A DNA stretch of 64,000 bases from Stieleria tagensis (lineage in GTDB: Bacteria > Planctomycetota > Planctomycetia > Pirellulales > Pirellulaceae). A program made the translations under genes and the position numbers. The DNA lies in contig NZ_JAMYFE010000068.1 in assembly GCF_024129865.1 (NCBI RefSeq), forward strand, positions 1 through 64,000, given 5' to 3'. This document shows positions 37,110 to 47,127 of the stretch, piece after piece (positions within the stretch are counted from its first letter, which is position 1; every line of letters begins with the position of its first letter). The notes under the pieces are model-generated. The model saw only the letters and a list, made by a program, of their open reading frames with translations. It did no database searches and was not told where the DNA came from.

Positions 37110-37763
37110 ATGACTGTTGTTGCCCGTCTCAGTCCACCTGATTTTTCCACTGTTGCGGCGGTGATTCAATTGCCAATTCTAGCCAAAGAACCTGATCGCT
37201 TTCCCCAGAACCTGCTGGAATCGGATTTCGCGCATGATTCCAGCTGGTGGCTTTTGTACACAAAGTCCCGGCAGGAAAAGCAATTGATGCGGCAGTTGTT
37301 CCAGCTGCAGGTGCCACACTATGGCCCGCAAATTGAACAACGGCGTCGATCACCAAACGGTCGTGTCCGCACAACTTACGTGCCGCTGTTCAACAACTAT
37401 GTGTTCCTGTACGGCGGCGAAGAAGCACGGTATCAAGCGATATGCACCGGTTGTGTCCAACTGGCCACGGAGATCACCGACGTTGAACCGTTGATTGCGG
37501 ATCTAAGTCAAATTAGCAGTCTGGTGCAGCTGGGCGTGCCATTGTCCGTGGAAGGGCGGTTGGTTCCCGGGCAAAAAGTGCGAGTCAAGAACGGCGCGTT
37601 CGCTGGATACGAAGGTGTCGTACTGCGACGCGATCAAGAAACTCGTTTATTGGTTTCCGTTCGTTTCATGGATCAAGGCGTTAGTGTCAAGCTCGATGAT
37701 TGCCAACTCGAAAAAATCGGCGACGCGCCCCAGGCCGTCGACCAAATCGAAAGCGACACGTGA
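37110..37763 (+). CDS. NusG-family antiterminator (RfaH/UpxY-like)
   Basis: The 217-residue protein has a NusG N-terminal domain at about residues 45-140 (SWWLLYTKSRQEKQLMRQLF, then YVPLFNNYVFLYG) and a KOW domain at about 150-210 (LVPGQKVRVKNGAFAGYEGV). A 40-residue N-terminal extension precedes it. Its place at the head of a long polysaccharide locus fits specialised paralogues such as RfaH and UpxY, which keep RNA polymerase processive through such operons. It is not the housekeeping NusG, judging from context (no secE or rplK nearby). Confidence 0.85.
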   Translation: MTVVARLSPPDFSTVAAVIQLPILAKEPDRFPQNLLESDFAHDSSWWLLYTKSRQEKQLMRQLFQLQVPHYGPQIEQRRRSPNGRVRTTYVPLFNNYVFLYGGEEARYQAICTGCVQLATEITDVEPLIADLSQISSLVQLGVPLSVEGRLVPGQKVRVKNGAFAGYEGVVLRRDQETRLLVSVRFMDQGVSVKLDDCQLEKIGDAPQAVDQIESDT

Positions 37764-37809
37764 GTTTTGGAATTGCAGTTCCCTCACCAACCGTCTGGCA
37801 TTGTTTCCC

Positions 37810-38390
37810 GTAGCTGGACCCGCCAGGGTTCAGACCGGCTGAACCCTGGCGGGCCCAGCTACGAAGACATCCCTTGTGCCGGCCATTTTTTCTCGGATTT
37901 CGAACAGTCCTCACGCTGGACATTTTTCTGTCCCCATTTTTCTGTCCCCTCGCTGCAACCGTGAGTGAAAGCTGTCTGAACCCTGGCGGGCCCAGCTACG
38001 AAGACATCCCTTGTGCGGCCATTTTTTCTCGGATTTCCAGCAGCCCCCACGCTGCACATTTTTCTGTCCCCATTTTTCTGTCCCCTCGCTGCAACCGTGA
38101 GTGAAAGCTGTCTGAACCCTGGCGGGCCCAGCTACGAAGACATCCCTTGTGCGGCCATTTTTCCTCGAATTTCCAGCAGCCCCCGCGCTGGACATTTTTC
38201 TGCCCCCCATTTTTCTGTCCCCTCGCTGCAATCGTGAGTGAAAGCTGTCTGAACCCTGGCGGGCCCAGCTACGAAGACATCCCTTGTGCGGCCATTTTCC
38301 CTCGAATTTCCAGCAGCCCCCACGCTGCACATTTTTCTGCCCCCATTTTTCTGTCACCTCGCTGCAATCGTGAGAGAGCTTCCATTGGTT
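37810..38390. repeat. Tandem 137-bp repeats (four copies) with a leading inverted repeat
   Basis: Units begin with GAACCCTGGCGGGCCCAGCT at 37841, 37978, 38114 and 38251, so the period is 136-137 bp; the last unit degenerates near 38390. Each contains CATTTTTCTGTCCCC runs. The first unit is preceded by a 24-bp inverted arm (37810-37833 against 37839-37862, one mismatch). There are no unique spacers, so this is not a CRISPR array. It separates the NusG-like gene from ugd. Confidence 0.9.
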
Positions 38391-38494
38391 GCAGCTTGTC
38401 CACTCCGACTTTCCTCGCCAGTCTCTCGACTCTAGACTCTTCGCTGTCGGCTTTTTGCCTCTCTCCCCGTTGACCTGACTCACACAATTCACTC

Positions 38495-39904
38495 ATGGCT
38501 GAAACGCAGACAACCGTCTCCAAGATTTGCTGCATCGGTGCCGGCTACGTCGGTGGTCCGACGATGGCGATGATCGCTCACAAATGCCCGCATATCGACG
38601 TTAAAGTGGTCGATATCAACGCGGACCGGATCGCGCAGTGGAATTCTGATCAGCTGCCGATCTATGAACCCGGACTGGACGAAATCGTGAGTTCGGCGCG
38701 CGGTCGCAACCTGACGTTCACCACGGAAATCGATCAAGCGATTCGTGACGCCGACATGGTCTTCATCTCGGTCAACACGCCGACGAAGACCTTTGGAGTC
38801 GGTGCCGGTCGAGCGGCGAACTTGGAATTTGTCGAGAAATGTGCTCGTCGGATTGCCGATGTCTCCACCGGACACAAGATCGTGGTGGAAAAATCGACGT
38901 TGCCGGTTCGTACCGCCGAAGCCGTCAAGCGAATCTTGTCCAACTCCGAACACAATGCAACCTTCGATGTGCTCAGCAATCCCGAGTTCCTGGCAGAAGG
39001 AACGGCAGTCGAAGATTTGTTGGATCCGGATCGTGTGTTGATCGGTGGCGAATGTCCGAATGCCATTGCGGCGTTGGTCGAGATCTATGCCAACTGGGTT
39101 TCGCCCGAGCGTTTGCTGACCACCAATTTATGGAGCAGTGAGCTGTCGAAACTGACGGCCAATGCCTTCCTGGCGCAACGTGTCTCGTCGATCAACGCTA
39201 TCAGTGCGCTCTGCGAAGCGACGGAGGCGGATGTGGATGAAGTCGCCGCAGCGATTGGTACTGATTCTCGAATCGGCCCCAAATTCCTAAAGGCGTCGGT
39301 GGGTTTTGGTGGCAGTTGTTTTCAAAAAGACATTTTAAATTTGGTCTACCTGTGCCAATACTTCGGGTTGCCGGAAGTCGGTGAGTACTGGGAACAAGTC
39401 GTGCGGATGAACGACTACCAGAAACAACGGTTTGTCACGCGGATGGTCCGCACGATGTTCAACACCGTGTCGGATAAGAAGATCGGCATCTGGGGGTTCG
39501 CATTTAAAAAGGACACCAACGATACTCGCGAGTCCGCCGCGATCTATGTCTGTCGGGACCTGTTGCTCGAAAAAGCCCGGTTGTGCATTTACGACCCTCA
39601 AGTCAGCAAACAACAAGTGCTCAACGATTTGGCCGCCGTGTTCACAAAGGGCGACAGCTTAATCAGTGACGCCAAGAAACGTTTGATTGAACAACACGTC
39701 ACATTCGCATCGAGTGCCAAAGAGGCGTCGCAGGATGCGCATGCGATTGCGATTTTGACCGAATGGGACGAGTTTGCCGACGCTGATTTTGCTGCCGTTT
39801 ATGACTCCATGCAAAAGCCAGCCTTCGTTTTCGACGGACGCAACACGCTCAAGCATTTGGCCCTGGCCGACCAAGGTTTCGAATACCACGGCATCGGATT
39901 TTAG
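38495..39904 (+). CDS. ugd: UDP-glucose 6-dehydrogenase
   Basis: The 469-residue NAD-dependent enzyme oxidises UDP-glucose to UDP-glucuronate, a precursor for acidic polymers. Visible motifs are the Rossmann loop [50 protein letters not shown] with the catalytic Cys motif [11 protein letters not shown], and [11 protein letters not shown]. The length and the internal insertions resemble the longer, animal-type UGDH subgroup. The polymer probably contains uronic acid. Confidence 0.93.
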   Translation: MAETQTTVSKICCIGAGYVGGPTMAMIAHKCPHIDVKVVDINADRIAQWNSDQLPIYEPGLDEIVSSARGRNLTFTTEIDQAIRDADMVFISVNTPTKTFGVGAGRAANLEFVEKCARRIADVSTGHKIVVEKSTLPVRTAEAVKRILSNSEHNATFDVLSNPEFLAEGTAVEDLLDPDRVLIGGECPNAIAALVEIYANWVSPERLLTTNLWSSELSKLTANAFLAQRVSSINAISALCEATEADVDEVAAAIGTDSRIGPKFLKASVGFGGSCFQKDILNLVYLCQYFGLPEVGEYWEQVVRMNDYQKQRFVTRMVRTMFNTVSDKKIGIWGFAFKKDTNDTRESAAIYVCRDLLLEKARLCIYDPQVSKQQVLNDLAAVFTKGDSLISDAKKRLIEQHVTFASSAKEASQDAHAIAILTEWDEFADADFAAVYDSMQKPAFVFDGRNTLKHLALADQGFEYHGIGF

Positions 39905-40140
39905 AAAGTAGGCCAGGTGTAACCTGGCGCCAATGCATTTGAAGTTGCGCTCTAACGGGATCCCTCGCTCACGCGTCGGGTTACACCTGGCCTACTCAGG
40001 AACTGGCCGGTCGCAAGTTGGTGTGGAGGATTTATCCGACCGGTTTTGTTCCCCCAGAATCCTCCACGCAAGTCGGATAAATCCTCCACACCAGCCCCCT
40101 TTGACAAACCGATCGCCAGGTTTCACTTGGCCTACCTGAA
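39905..40140. repeat. Intergenic repeats between ugd and fcl
   Basis: This gap holds GTAGGCCAGGTGTAACCTGGC just after ugd, half of the GATCCCTCGCTCACGCG element near 39959, a 21-bp inverted repeat (arms 40020-40040 and 40072-40092) and a CCAGGTTTCACTTGGCCTAC copy touching the fcl start region. No gene is present. Confidence 0.85.
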
Positions 40141-40143
40141 TTG

Positions 40144-41112
40144 ATGATGAAAGAACAGTTGCCTGCAGGACGGATCTATGTTGCCGGCCATCGTGGAATG
40201 GTGGGAGCCGCCGTGGTTCGCCATCTGCGCAGCCTGGGGCTGGCCGATGAAAATTTGATCACGAGACGTCGCGACGAGTTGGATTTGATTTGCCAAGCCG
40301 ACGTGCAACAATTTTTTGAAACTCAGCGACCAGACGTCGTCGTGTTTGCGGCTGCCAAGGTGGGCGGGATTCATGCCAATGATACTTATCCCGCCGAGTT
40401 CATTTACGACAATTTGATGATGGCTGCAAACGCCATCCACTCGGCCTATCGCACCGGTACCAAACGGTTTCTGTTCCTGGGCAGCACCTGTATCTACCCG
40501 CGGATGGCTCCGCAACCGATGCCGGAAGATTGTTTGTTGACCGGGCCGTTAGAAAAGACCAACGAGGCATACGCGTTGGCAAAGATCAGCGGATTGAAAC
40601 TTTGCCAGCACTACCGTTCCCAATACGGCGTTCAATTTCATTCGGCGATGCCAACCAATTTGTATGGGCCTGGTGACAACTATCACCCCCAAAACTCGCA
40701 TGTGATGCCGGCAATGATCCGTCGCTTTCACGAAGCGACGCAAAGCGGCGCCGACGAAGTGGTCATTTGGGGAACCGGTACACCGCGTCGCGAGTTTTTG
40801 CATGTGGATGATTTGGCCCGTGGGTTGATTCATTTGATCGGATTGCCCGATCCCCCGAATTTGGTCAACGTGGGGACTGGCAGCGACATCTCGATCCGCG
40901 AACTTGCCGAAATGATCGCGGAGATCACCGGGTTTGGTGGTTCGATCGTTCAAGACACCTCGAAACCAGATGGCACGCCTGTCAAACGAACCAACATCGA
41001 TCTGATCCGATCAACCGGCTGGCAACCAACGATCGAACTGAAAACCGGCATCCAGAATACCTACAAGGATTTCCTGCAAGCCACCGACTCCGGCCTGCTC
41101 CGCGCCCAGTAG
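40144..41112 (+). CDS. fcl: GDP-L-fucose synthase
   Basis: The protein of about 322 residues is an extended short-chain dehydrogenase that epimerises and reduces GDP-4-keto-6-deoxymannose to GDP-L-fucose. It has [19 protein letters not shown] at the N-terminus, [10 protein letters not shown], the Ser in [10 protein letters not shown], the catalytic [10 protein letters not shown] pair and [13 protein letters not shown]. The start is one of three tandem start codons (TTG 40141, ATG 40144, ATG 40147). The final Gln and stop come from a CAGTAG repeat copy. It works with gmd, which follows. Confidence 0.95.
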   Translation: MMKEQLPAGRIYVAGHRGMVGAAVVRHLRSLGLADENLITRRRDELDLICQADVQQFFETQRPDVVVFAAAKVGGIHANDTYPAEFIYDNLMMAANAIHSAYRTGTKRFLFLGSTCIYPRMAPQPMPEDCLLTGPLEKTNEAYALAKISGLKLCQHYRSQYGVQFHSAMPTNLYGPGDNYHPQNSHVMPAMIRRFHEATQSGADEVVIWGTGTPRREFLHVDDLARGLIHLIGLPDPPNLVNVGTGSDISIRELAEMIAEITGFGGSIVQDTSKPDGTPVKRTNIDLIRSTGWQPTIELKTGIQNTYKDFLQATDSGLLRAQ

Positions 41113-41278
41113 CCCAGGTGCAACCTGGCGCCGTCGCCGAGTAGGCCAGGTGCAACCTGGCGCCGTCGCCCAGTAGGCCAGGTGCAACCTGGCGCTGCAA
41201 TGCGGTGTGGATCTCTAACAAAATCCACTCCTTCAATCATCAATCACAACTCATGCCAGGTTTCACCTGGCCTACCAA
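41107..41278. repeat. Three tandem CCAGGTGCAACCTGG palindromes
   Basis: CAGTAGCCCAGGTGCAACC overlaps the fcl stop. Two further copies with the CGCCGTCGCC spacer follow at about 41142 and 41173. An inverted relative (CCAGGTTTCACCTGGCCTAC) lies near 41255, just upstream of gmd. A small hairpin (GTGGATCTCTAACAAAATCC) sits between them. Confidence 0.85.
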
Positions 41279-41315
41279 ACCATTTTCTCAAAACCCTACC
41301 TAGAAAAATCGACCA

Positions 41316-42338
41316 ATGAGCACATCAACGGGGAACAACAAAAAAGCGCTGATTACCGGGATCACTGGTCAAGACGGCTCGTATCTTGCGGAATTGTTGT
41401 TGGATGAAGGCTATGAAGTGCACGGGATTGTTCGTCGCAGTAGCACATTCAACACCGACCGGATCGAACACATCTATATCGATCCGCACAGTGAGGACGC
41501 ACGGTTGTTCCTGCATTACGGTGACCTGACGGATGGTCAAAACCTGACCAACTTGGTGCTGAACATCGAGCCCGACGAGATCTATAACTTGGGTGCCCAG
41601 TCACATGTTCGTGTTTCATTTGACGCGCCGGTCTACACGGTGCAAACGACCGCGGTGGGTGCGTTGAACGTTTTGGAAGCCGCCCGGCAATTGAATCTCA
41701 AGAAACCGACACGCGTGTACCAAGCATCCAGCAGTGAAATGTTTGGTGACGTGATCGAAACGCCGCAAACTGAAAAGACGCCGTTCCAACCGCAAAGCCC
41801 CTATGCCTGTGCCAAGGTTTACGCGTTCCATCAAACCGTCAACTACCGCAACGCCTACGACTTGTTCGCCTGCAACGGGATCCTGTTCAATCACGAATCG
41901 CCACGTCGAGGCGAGACTTTTGTGACGCGCAAGATCACGCGTGCTGCCACACGTATTAAACTTGGTCTGCAAGACAAATTGTACTTGGGCAATTTGGATG
42001 CCAAGCGTGACTGGGGGTACGCCAAAGACTATGTGCGGGGGATGTGGTTAATGCTGCAGCACGACACACCCGACGACTACGTGTTGGCGACCGGCGAGAC
42101 CTACACGATTCGCCAGTTCCTCGATTACACCTTCGAGCACTTGGGATTGGATTGGAAAGACTACGTGGAAACCGATCCACGTTACTTCCGCCCGACCGAA
42201 GTCGACTTGTTGTTAGGCGACGCCAGCAAAGCCAAAGAAGTGCTCGGCTGGGAAGCCGAAACCAGTTGCAAGCAGCTCGCCGAACTCATGGTCGATCACG
42301 ACATGGAACTGGCGAAATCCGAAGCCGCCCGCCAGTAG
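41316..42338 (+). CDS. gmd: GDP-mannose 4,6-dehydratase
   Basis: The 340-residue short-chain dehydrogenase/reductase catalyses the first step from GDP-mannose to GDP-fucose or related 6-deoxyhexoses. Motifs are [20 protein letters not shown], the [14 protein letters not shown] block, [21 protein letters not shown] (catalytic Tyr-Lys), [17 protein letters not shown] and [10 protein letters not shown]. The start is ATG at 41316. The last codon and stop (CAGTAG) belong to a palindromic repeat copy. It is paired with fcl upstream. Confidence 0.96.
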   Translation: MSTSTGNNKKALITGITGQDGSYLAELLLDEGYEVHGIVRRSSTFNTDRIEHIYIDPHSEDARLFLHYGDLTDGQNLTNLVLNIEPDEIYNLGAQSHVRVSFDAPVYTVQTTAVGALNVLEAARQLNLKKPTRVYQASSSEMFGDVIETPQTEKTPFQPQSPYACAKVYAFHQTVNYRNAYDLFACNGILFNHESPRRGETFVTRKITRAATRIKLGLQDKLYLGNLDAKRDWGYAKDYVRGMWLMLQHDTPDDYVLATGETYTIRQFLDYTFEHLGLDWKDYVETDPRYFRPTEVDLLLGDASKAKEVLGWEAETSCKQLAELMVDHDMELAKSEAARQ

Positions 42339-42884
42339 GCCAGGTGCAACCTGGCGCAACTACTTGAACGCCGCCATCATCGCGAGCTAATCCGTCGTTC
42401 GCGGGTGCGTCCAGAAGTTTTGTTTTCATGGCAACCCGATGCGTCAGTTTTGACGTTGCGTTTTTTTAGTAACCCGAAGCGTGAGCGAGGGATTTAGGGT
42501 GTTAGCGGGATCCCTCGCTGACGCTTTTTGAAGTTGCGTTTATGACAGCCCGGGAGGGCGATACACGAATTGCCGGCGGCATGAGCCGTCGGGAATACAA
42601 GGGATTGAAACTGACGCTTCCGGTTGCCAAAAATCAATGCCCCACGCAAAAGCGCAACTTCAAAATTCAGGCATCGCCCTAGGAAAAGCGGATGCCTGAC
42701 GCACAAGCCTCACGAAATTTTAAGGCTCATGCCTCTGGTTACCACCGTTTGCACGCGTCCTACCGGCACGCAGCGCGAGCGAGTGAATCGCAACTCCGTG
42801 AGAACAAACCTACTTGCGTGCCTATCTCGCCGGTATTCAGCCGGATTCCATGCAATCTAACACTCCGCGGCTAACGCCGATCTG
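42339..42884. other. Intergenic region with dispersed repeat
   Basis: These 546 bp hold the CCAGGTGCAACCTGG palindrome at the gmd stop and a hairpin AGCGAGGGAT (42484-42493)/ATCCCTCGCT (42510-42519) in a context repeated from 30.65-30.72 kb (TTTTGACGTTGCG ahead of it). The remainder is non-repetitive. Short frames are open but show no gene features. The promoter for the AT-rich cassette may lie here. Confidence 0.6.
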
Positions 42885-45575
42885 TTGTCCAGGTCCAGCC
42901 TGGCATTCACACCATTGAGAACACCCAGTCGATATCGAAACCCGCCCCACTCACGACGGTGGGCTGCGTCGGCAATGCTCATGCTGCTTGGGATCCTTGC
43001 CGTTGTGTTGGGAGGACTCGCAATCGCCACCAGCTTCGATTTCGGCGGCCAACTCGCGTGGACCCAGTACTGTTTGGCATTAGGAATTGTTGGTGTCTCA
43101 GCAGCGACATGGTTGGTGTTGGTTGCAGGGCGTTTTCGAGTCTCGCAACGTGGCGAACACCACGACACTGCTGCATCGTCGGTGAAATTTCCTCGCTACA
43201 CGTTGCTGTGGCTGATGTCGCTGTGGTGTGGATACATTTATTTCCAATCCATCGATCTGCCCAGTGATTGGGTTAGATGGCTAAGCCCTGGTTCCGCAGC
43301 AGCCTATACAGAGTGGCTAGAACCCATTCGGCAGTTGGCTGGTACGCCACAGTCCGACAGCCATCCGATTTCGATCGATGTCGCCCGCACCCGACACGGA
43401 CTCGCATTCTTAATCTGTCTGTTGCCGGTAATTTGGGTCGGAGCAGAAATTTCGCGTGGAGCCCGCGTTGTCCGCGCGCTATTGGCGACGATCTCCATCG
43501 GAGCTGGAATCCATGCAGCTTACGGGATGCTTTGTTTGCTACAGCCGGAACTCAGTTATACCAATACCGATGATGTGCAGCGCGGATTTGGCGGATTCAT
43601 CAATCCCAACAACGCCGCGTTGTTCATGAACCTCGGGATCGCTGCTAGTTTGGGGCTACTTACCTGGCAGGTGGTTTCCATCGGCGGTCGTGAAACCGCC
43701 TTTTCAAAGATTGTACCATCAGATGTACTCGACGCTCTGTGTGAAACACGCAGTTGGCCAATCCTCTCCGCACTTTTCCTAAACCTAGCTGGCGTTGCCT
43801 GCTGTGGATCGCGTGGCGGTCTGTGTGCAATGGTGATAGGCTTGCTAGCAGTCGTTGCAACACGCTTTAAGTGGCGCAAGCAACGCACGTTTTTTATAAT
43901 TGCGATCGTGCCACCGATAATCTGGCTGACGTTATTTTTGGCACAGTGGAGAGAAAATAGTGGAGCGGAAAGCATTGTTGAGGTTGACCCTCGCATATCA
44001 GTGCGAGATGTCAGTGGTGACACACGCATTGGCCATTGGCAAGATGGGTGGGAAGCGTCTCGCAACTACTTCCCCGCTGGGAGTGGAGCAGGGACCTATA
44101 GGCATGCTTATCTTCCTTACCAAGATCATGGGGGACGAAACTGGTTTCACCATGCCGACAATCTCTGGTTAGAAATTCTTGTTGAGCAAGGAATTCTTGG
44201 GAGCATTCTTGCCATCGCAGTGGCGTCGCTCACCATGATTTCAACCATTCGTCTACAGCGTTCTGCAGATTGTCTAGACAATGCAATTTCTATAACAACA
44301 ACCTATTTGATTATTGTGATAGGACTCAGTCAGTTGGTTGACTTTGGTCTGCTCTTGCCGGGGACTGCGGTGCTGGTCGTTTTGTTGATCAGCATTGCCA
44401 CTGTTCGTTCGAAGAGCAACTTTCCCGACAGTAGGTTTTGTTTCAAAAAATCAGCATTTGCATATATTTTTCAACAGTCTAAATTGCCGGTTCGTACCGT
44501 TCTTGGCGCCGTCGTTATCTTACTGGCGGTATCGCAGCTTCCTTATCTTTTAGAATCTGCAAAGTCTGAAGCTGTCGCTCGTCGTTGCAGCCTCGAATAC
44601 GGTAAATACAAAAACGACTTGGCGTCGCTTGACCGTATCGTGGCGAAAATACTCCGGCAGTCAGAGTCGCTGCCCACCGGAGAGTTGCTCGTGCAACAAT
44701 TCAAGTATCAATTTCAATCGGCGCGATTAAATGAAATCTCTGAGTTGAAACCTAAGAGCAAAGATGAACTACAAATATTGTTAGCTCAGACACGGCTTGG
44801 TAACCGTGCGTCTAACCAGTTATCTGATTCGTCACGAAAAAATTATCAGTCAGCCTTTGTCACTGCAATCAGAAATACATTCTTTTCGCCATTTTCTCTT
44901 CAAGGTCGCAGTGAATTAATTGCTTTGCAGTTTCAGCATCAAGATAAGAGTTCTCTTGTTCAATTGATAGCTCAATTGGGAAAGCTTCAATGTCGAAATC
45001 CTGAGCAGTTAGTCCGTCTCGCGGAGATCGCAGAAAAAGAAGATGAGTTAGTTTTAGCATCAGAGCTTTTAAGGCGGCTGAATGAGCTGAATCCGAATTA
45101 CACCGGGTATAGTGTTGAGTTTGCGTCTCGGAATTATTCAGCTGACTTGACCTTCTTGGTCCCTTTGAACCGTCGCAACCAGGTGCGAGCCGCTAAGCAC
45201 ATCCTTGACCACCAAGATCAGCGGGCTGTTCTGGCCGGTCGGGCTGATGCGTTTTTGGAACAGTCCATACGGCACTTTCACTGCAATGAATGCAGCACGA
45301 ATTTAGAGAATTCCGATTGTGAATTTCTCACTGCAAAAGTCCTGTTCGATCTCGGCAAGGACTCAGACGCACTCAAGCATCTAAAGCAATCTATAGAATT
45401 AACTCCTGCGGATGCGGCAAAACGGGTGATTTACGTGACTAAGCTTGTAGAAGCAGGGGATTTGGAGGCAGCTATTTTAGAAGCACAGAAAGCAAAGAAT
45501 GAGCTTCCTGCCGATCCCCGTTTCGAACAGCTCCTTGCTAGGATTGCAAGAATAGAGCAGCAGGGCAATCAGTAG
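42885..45575 (+). CDS. O-antigen ligase/polymerase-family membrane protein with C-terminal TPR-like region
   Basis: The protein of up to 896 residues has about 12 membrane segments (residues about 30-560) and the large periplasmic loop of the O-antigen ligase/Wzy family (GAGIHAAYGML, FINPNNAALFMNLG, the loop ending GTYRHAYLPYQDHGGRNWFHHADNLWLE-like, with Arg and His residues). The C-terminal 330 residues are helical and end with TPR-like repeats (LFDLGKDSDALKHLKQSIEL). It probably polymerises or ligates lipid-linked glycan. The start is uncertain (TTG 42885 or ATG 42975). The first third is GC-rich and the rest AT-rich. Confidence 0.8.
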   Translation: MSRSSLAFTPLRTPSRYRNPPHSRRWAASAMLMLLGILAVVLGGLAIATSFDFGGQLAWTQYCLALGIVGVSAATWLVLVAGRFRVSQRGEHHDTAASSVKFPRYTLLWLMSLWCGYIYFQSIDLPSDWVRWLSPGSAAAYTEWLEPIRQLAGTPQSDSHPISIDVARTRHGLAFLICLLPVIWVGAEISRGARVVRALLATISIGAGIHAAYGMLCLLQPELSYTNTDDVQRGFGGFINPNNAALFMNLGIAASLGLLTWQVVSIGGRETAFSKIVPSDVLDALCETRSWPILSALFLNLAGVACCGSRGGLCAMVIGLLAVVATRFKWRKQRTFFIIAIVPPIIWLTLFLAQWRENSGAESIVEVDPRISVRDVSGDTRIGHWQDGWEASRNYFPAGSGAGTYRHAYLPYQDHGGRNWFHHADNLWLEILVEQGILGSILAIAVASLTMISTIRLQRSADCLDNAISITTTYLIIVIGLSQLVDFGLLLPGTAVLVVLLISIATVRSKSNFPDSRFCFKKSAFAYIFQQSKLPVRTVLGAVVILLAVSQLPYLLESAKSEAVARRCSLEYGKYKNDLASLDRIVAKILRQSESLPTGELLVQQFKYQFQSARLNEISELKPKSKDELQILLAQTRLGNRASNQLSDSSRKNYQSAFVTAIRNTFFSPFSLQGRSELIALQFQHQDKSSLVQLIAQLGKLQCRNPEQLVRLAEIAEKEDELVLASELLRRLNELNPNYTGYSVEFASRNYSADLTFLVPLNRRNQVRAAKHILDHQDQRAVLAGRADAFLEQSIRHFHCNECSTNLENSDCEFLTAKVLFDLGKDSDALKHLKQSIELTPADAAKRVIYVTKLVEAGDLEAAILEAQKAKNELPADPRFEQLLARIARIEQQGNQ

Positions 45576-45746
45576 GTCTTTCAAGACAAAAACAAACCAA
45601 TGTTGGATTGTTGATTGGGTTAAAGTCATTGTCTTGCATGTTATGAGCCAGTTAGTGAAAGAACAATCGCGACGGCGAAGAAAAGTAAAATCGCAAGATT
45701 TGCTGTTGAGATTTTGGCATTCCGAAAAGAGATCTAGAGCCTAGAT

Positions 45747-46448
45747 ATGAAAAAAACAATAAGAAACTTTTTGCGACGCGCAATCGGAAGTAGGTCTCTT
45801 CCGTTCCCAAACGATCGATTGCGAGTCGTTGCCGAAGCAATTGAATACGTCTCGACAATGTCGAGATTTGATTCTCCTGACGCTCAAGACTCCCTTCGAG
45901 GCGATTACCTTGAATTCGGAGTCTGGCGAGGAGACACGTTTGCATTCGCTTGTGGTCAAGGCGAGAAATGGATGCCATCTATGCGGTTCTTTGCCTTTGA
46001 TAGTTTCGAAGGACTGCCTGAACCAAAAGGAAGTGATGCAAACTCAGAGTTCCAGCAAGGGCAATTCTGCTGTTCTCTTGAAAAATTCATGGAGAATCTC
46101 AAGCGGAAAAACATCTCGCGGGAAAAATTTGAAACGATTGAAGGTTGGTTTGATAAATCATTGACTCCAGAGACCGTGGCTTTGCACAAAATCCATATCG
46201 CTTCGGTCAGTTATATCGACTGCGATCTATACGAGTCCTGCGTTCCGGTTCTAGAGTTTCTCTCACCACTGATTCGCCAGGGATCAATATTGATGTTTGA
46301 CGATTGGTTCTGCTTTCGAAGCTCCCCAAAACTTGGCGTGCAGCGAGCAACTTCAGAGTGGTTGTCACGAAACACAAAATTTGAACTCATTCCATGGAAG
46401 ACCTTTGGTCCCTATGGAAAAGCGTTCTTCGTAAATTTCGATATCTAG
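45747..46448 (+). CDS. TylF/MycF-family O-methyltransferase
   Basis: The 233-residue protein has the macrocin O-methyltransferase pattern: YLEFGVWRGDTFAFACGQ as SAM-binding motif I, FFAFDSFEGLPEPKGSD, and the metal-binding acidic region YIDCDLYESCVPVLEFL with MFDDWFCF. This family methylates sugar hydroxyls, so it probably caps or decorates a sugar of the polymer. The start is ATG at 45747. The next methyltransferase gene follows after 11 bp. Confidence 0.88.
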   Translation: MKKTIRNFLRRAIGSRSLPFPNDRLRVVAEAIEYVSTMSRFDSPDAQDSLRGDYLEFGVWRGDTFAFACGQGEKWMPSMRFFAFDSFEGLPEPKGSDANSEFQQGQFCCSLEKFMENLKRKNISREKFETIEGWFDKSLTPETVALHKIHIASVSYIDCDLYESCVPVLEFLSPLIRQGSILMFDDWFCFRSSPKLGVQRATSEWLSRNTKFELIPWKTFGPYGKAFFVNFDI

Positions 46449-46459
46449 GATAACGCATT

Positions 46460-47083
46460 ATGGCCGAAAGAATTTCCCCCGAGTCTCCCGCGTTCAAGAA
46501 TCGTTGGTTTCGGCTCCGTCGAGGTTTTATTCCCTGGATCTCATTTAAGGGTAATGCATACCGGAAAGCATTTTACTTTCGGTATCAATGGGTGAGTCAG
46601 TTTTCTAGCGGGAAAAGAGTTCTTGATGTCCCATGCGGAATGGGATGGGGGACATCATTGATTAAAAACACAGAAAAACTGATTGGAATTGATATTGCAG
46701 AGGATGCAATTAGCGAGGCAAACGCTCGGTATGGAAATGTGGCGTCGTTTGAGGTGGGGTCAATGGATGATCTGGGGTTTGGTGACGAAACTTTTGACGT
46801 TGTTGCTTGTTTGGAAGGAATCGAGCATGTCGACATTTCGATTGGAAAAAAGTTTTTGCAAGAGAGTTTTCGAGTTCTCGCAAAAAACGGTTTGCTTCTG
46901 ATTTCGTCGCCTCACACTGAGTCAGGAGAACACAGTGGGAATCCTTTTCACGTTCATGAATATTCGAAGGACGAACTAGCAGACATGTTGGAGAAGCATT
47001 TTTCTATCGACAGCGTGTCGCATCGAAAAGTGGATAATCTCGTGGTCGACTATTTCGTTTGTCGGAAAGCAGCGACGAGTTGA
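46460..47083 (+). CDS. Class I SAM-dependent methyltransferase
   Basis: The 207-residue protein has motif I VLDVPCGMGWGTSLI, IGIDIAEDAISEANARYG (motif II) and the Methyltransf_11 core FDVVACLEGIEHV, then a FRVLAKNGLLLISSPH strand. The substrate is unknown; location suggests a glycan or lipid-linked sugar. It starts 11 bp after the TylF-type gene. Confidence 0.87.
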   Translation: MAERISPESPAFKNRWFRLRRGFIPWISFKGNAYRKAFYFRYQWVSQFSSGKRVLDVPCGMGWGTSLIKNTEKLIGIDIAEDAISEANARYGNVASFEVGSMDDLGFGDETFDVVACLEGIEHVDISIGKKFLQESFRVLAKNGLLLISSPHTESGEHSGNPFHVHEYSKDELADMLEKHFSIDSVSHRKVDNLVVDYFVCRKAATS

Positions 47084-47127
47084 AGTTTGGCATTCGTAAG
47101 TTAAAGAAAGTGCATAGCAAAAGTCTT

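Noticed and set aside
37841-38390. Possible CRISPR array
   Set aside because: The repeats are 137 bp and contiguous, without unique spacers, and there are no cas genes. It is a tandem repeat.
37911-38492. 193-codon minus-strand frame in the 137-bp repeats
   Set aside because: Its product is a direct translation of the tandem repeats in the region upstream of ugd.
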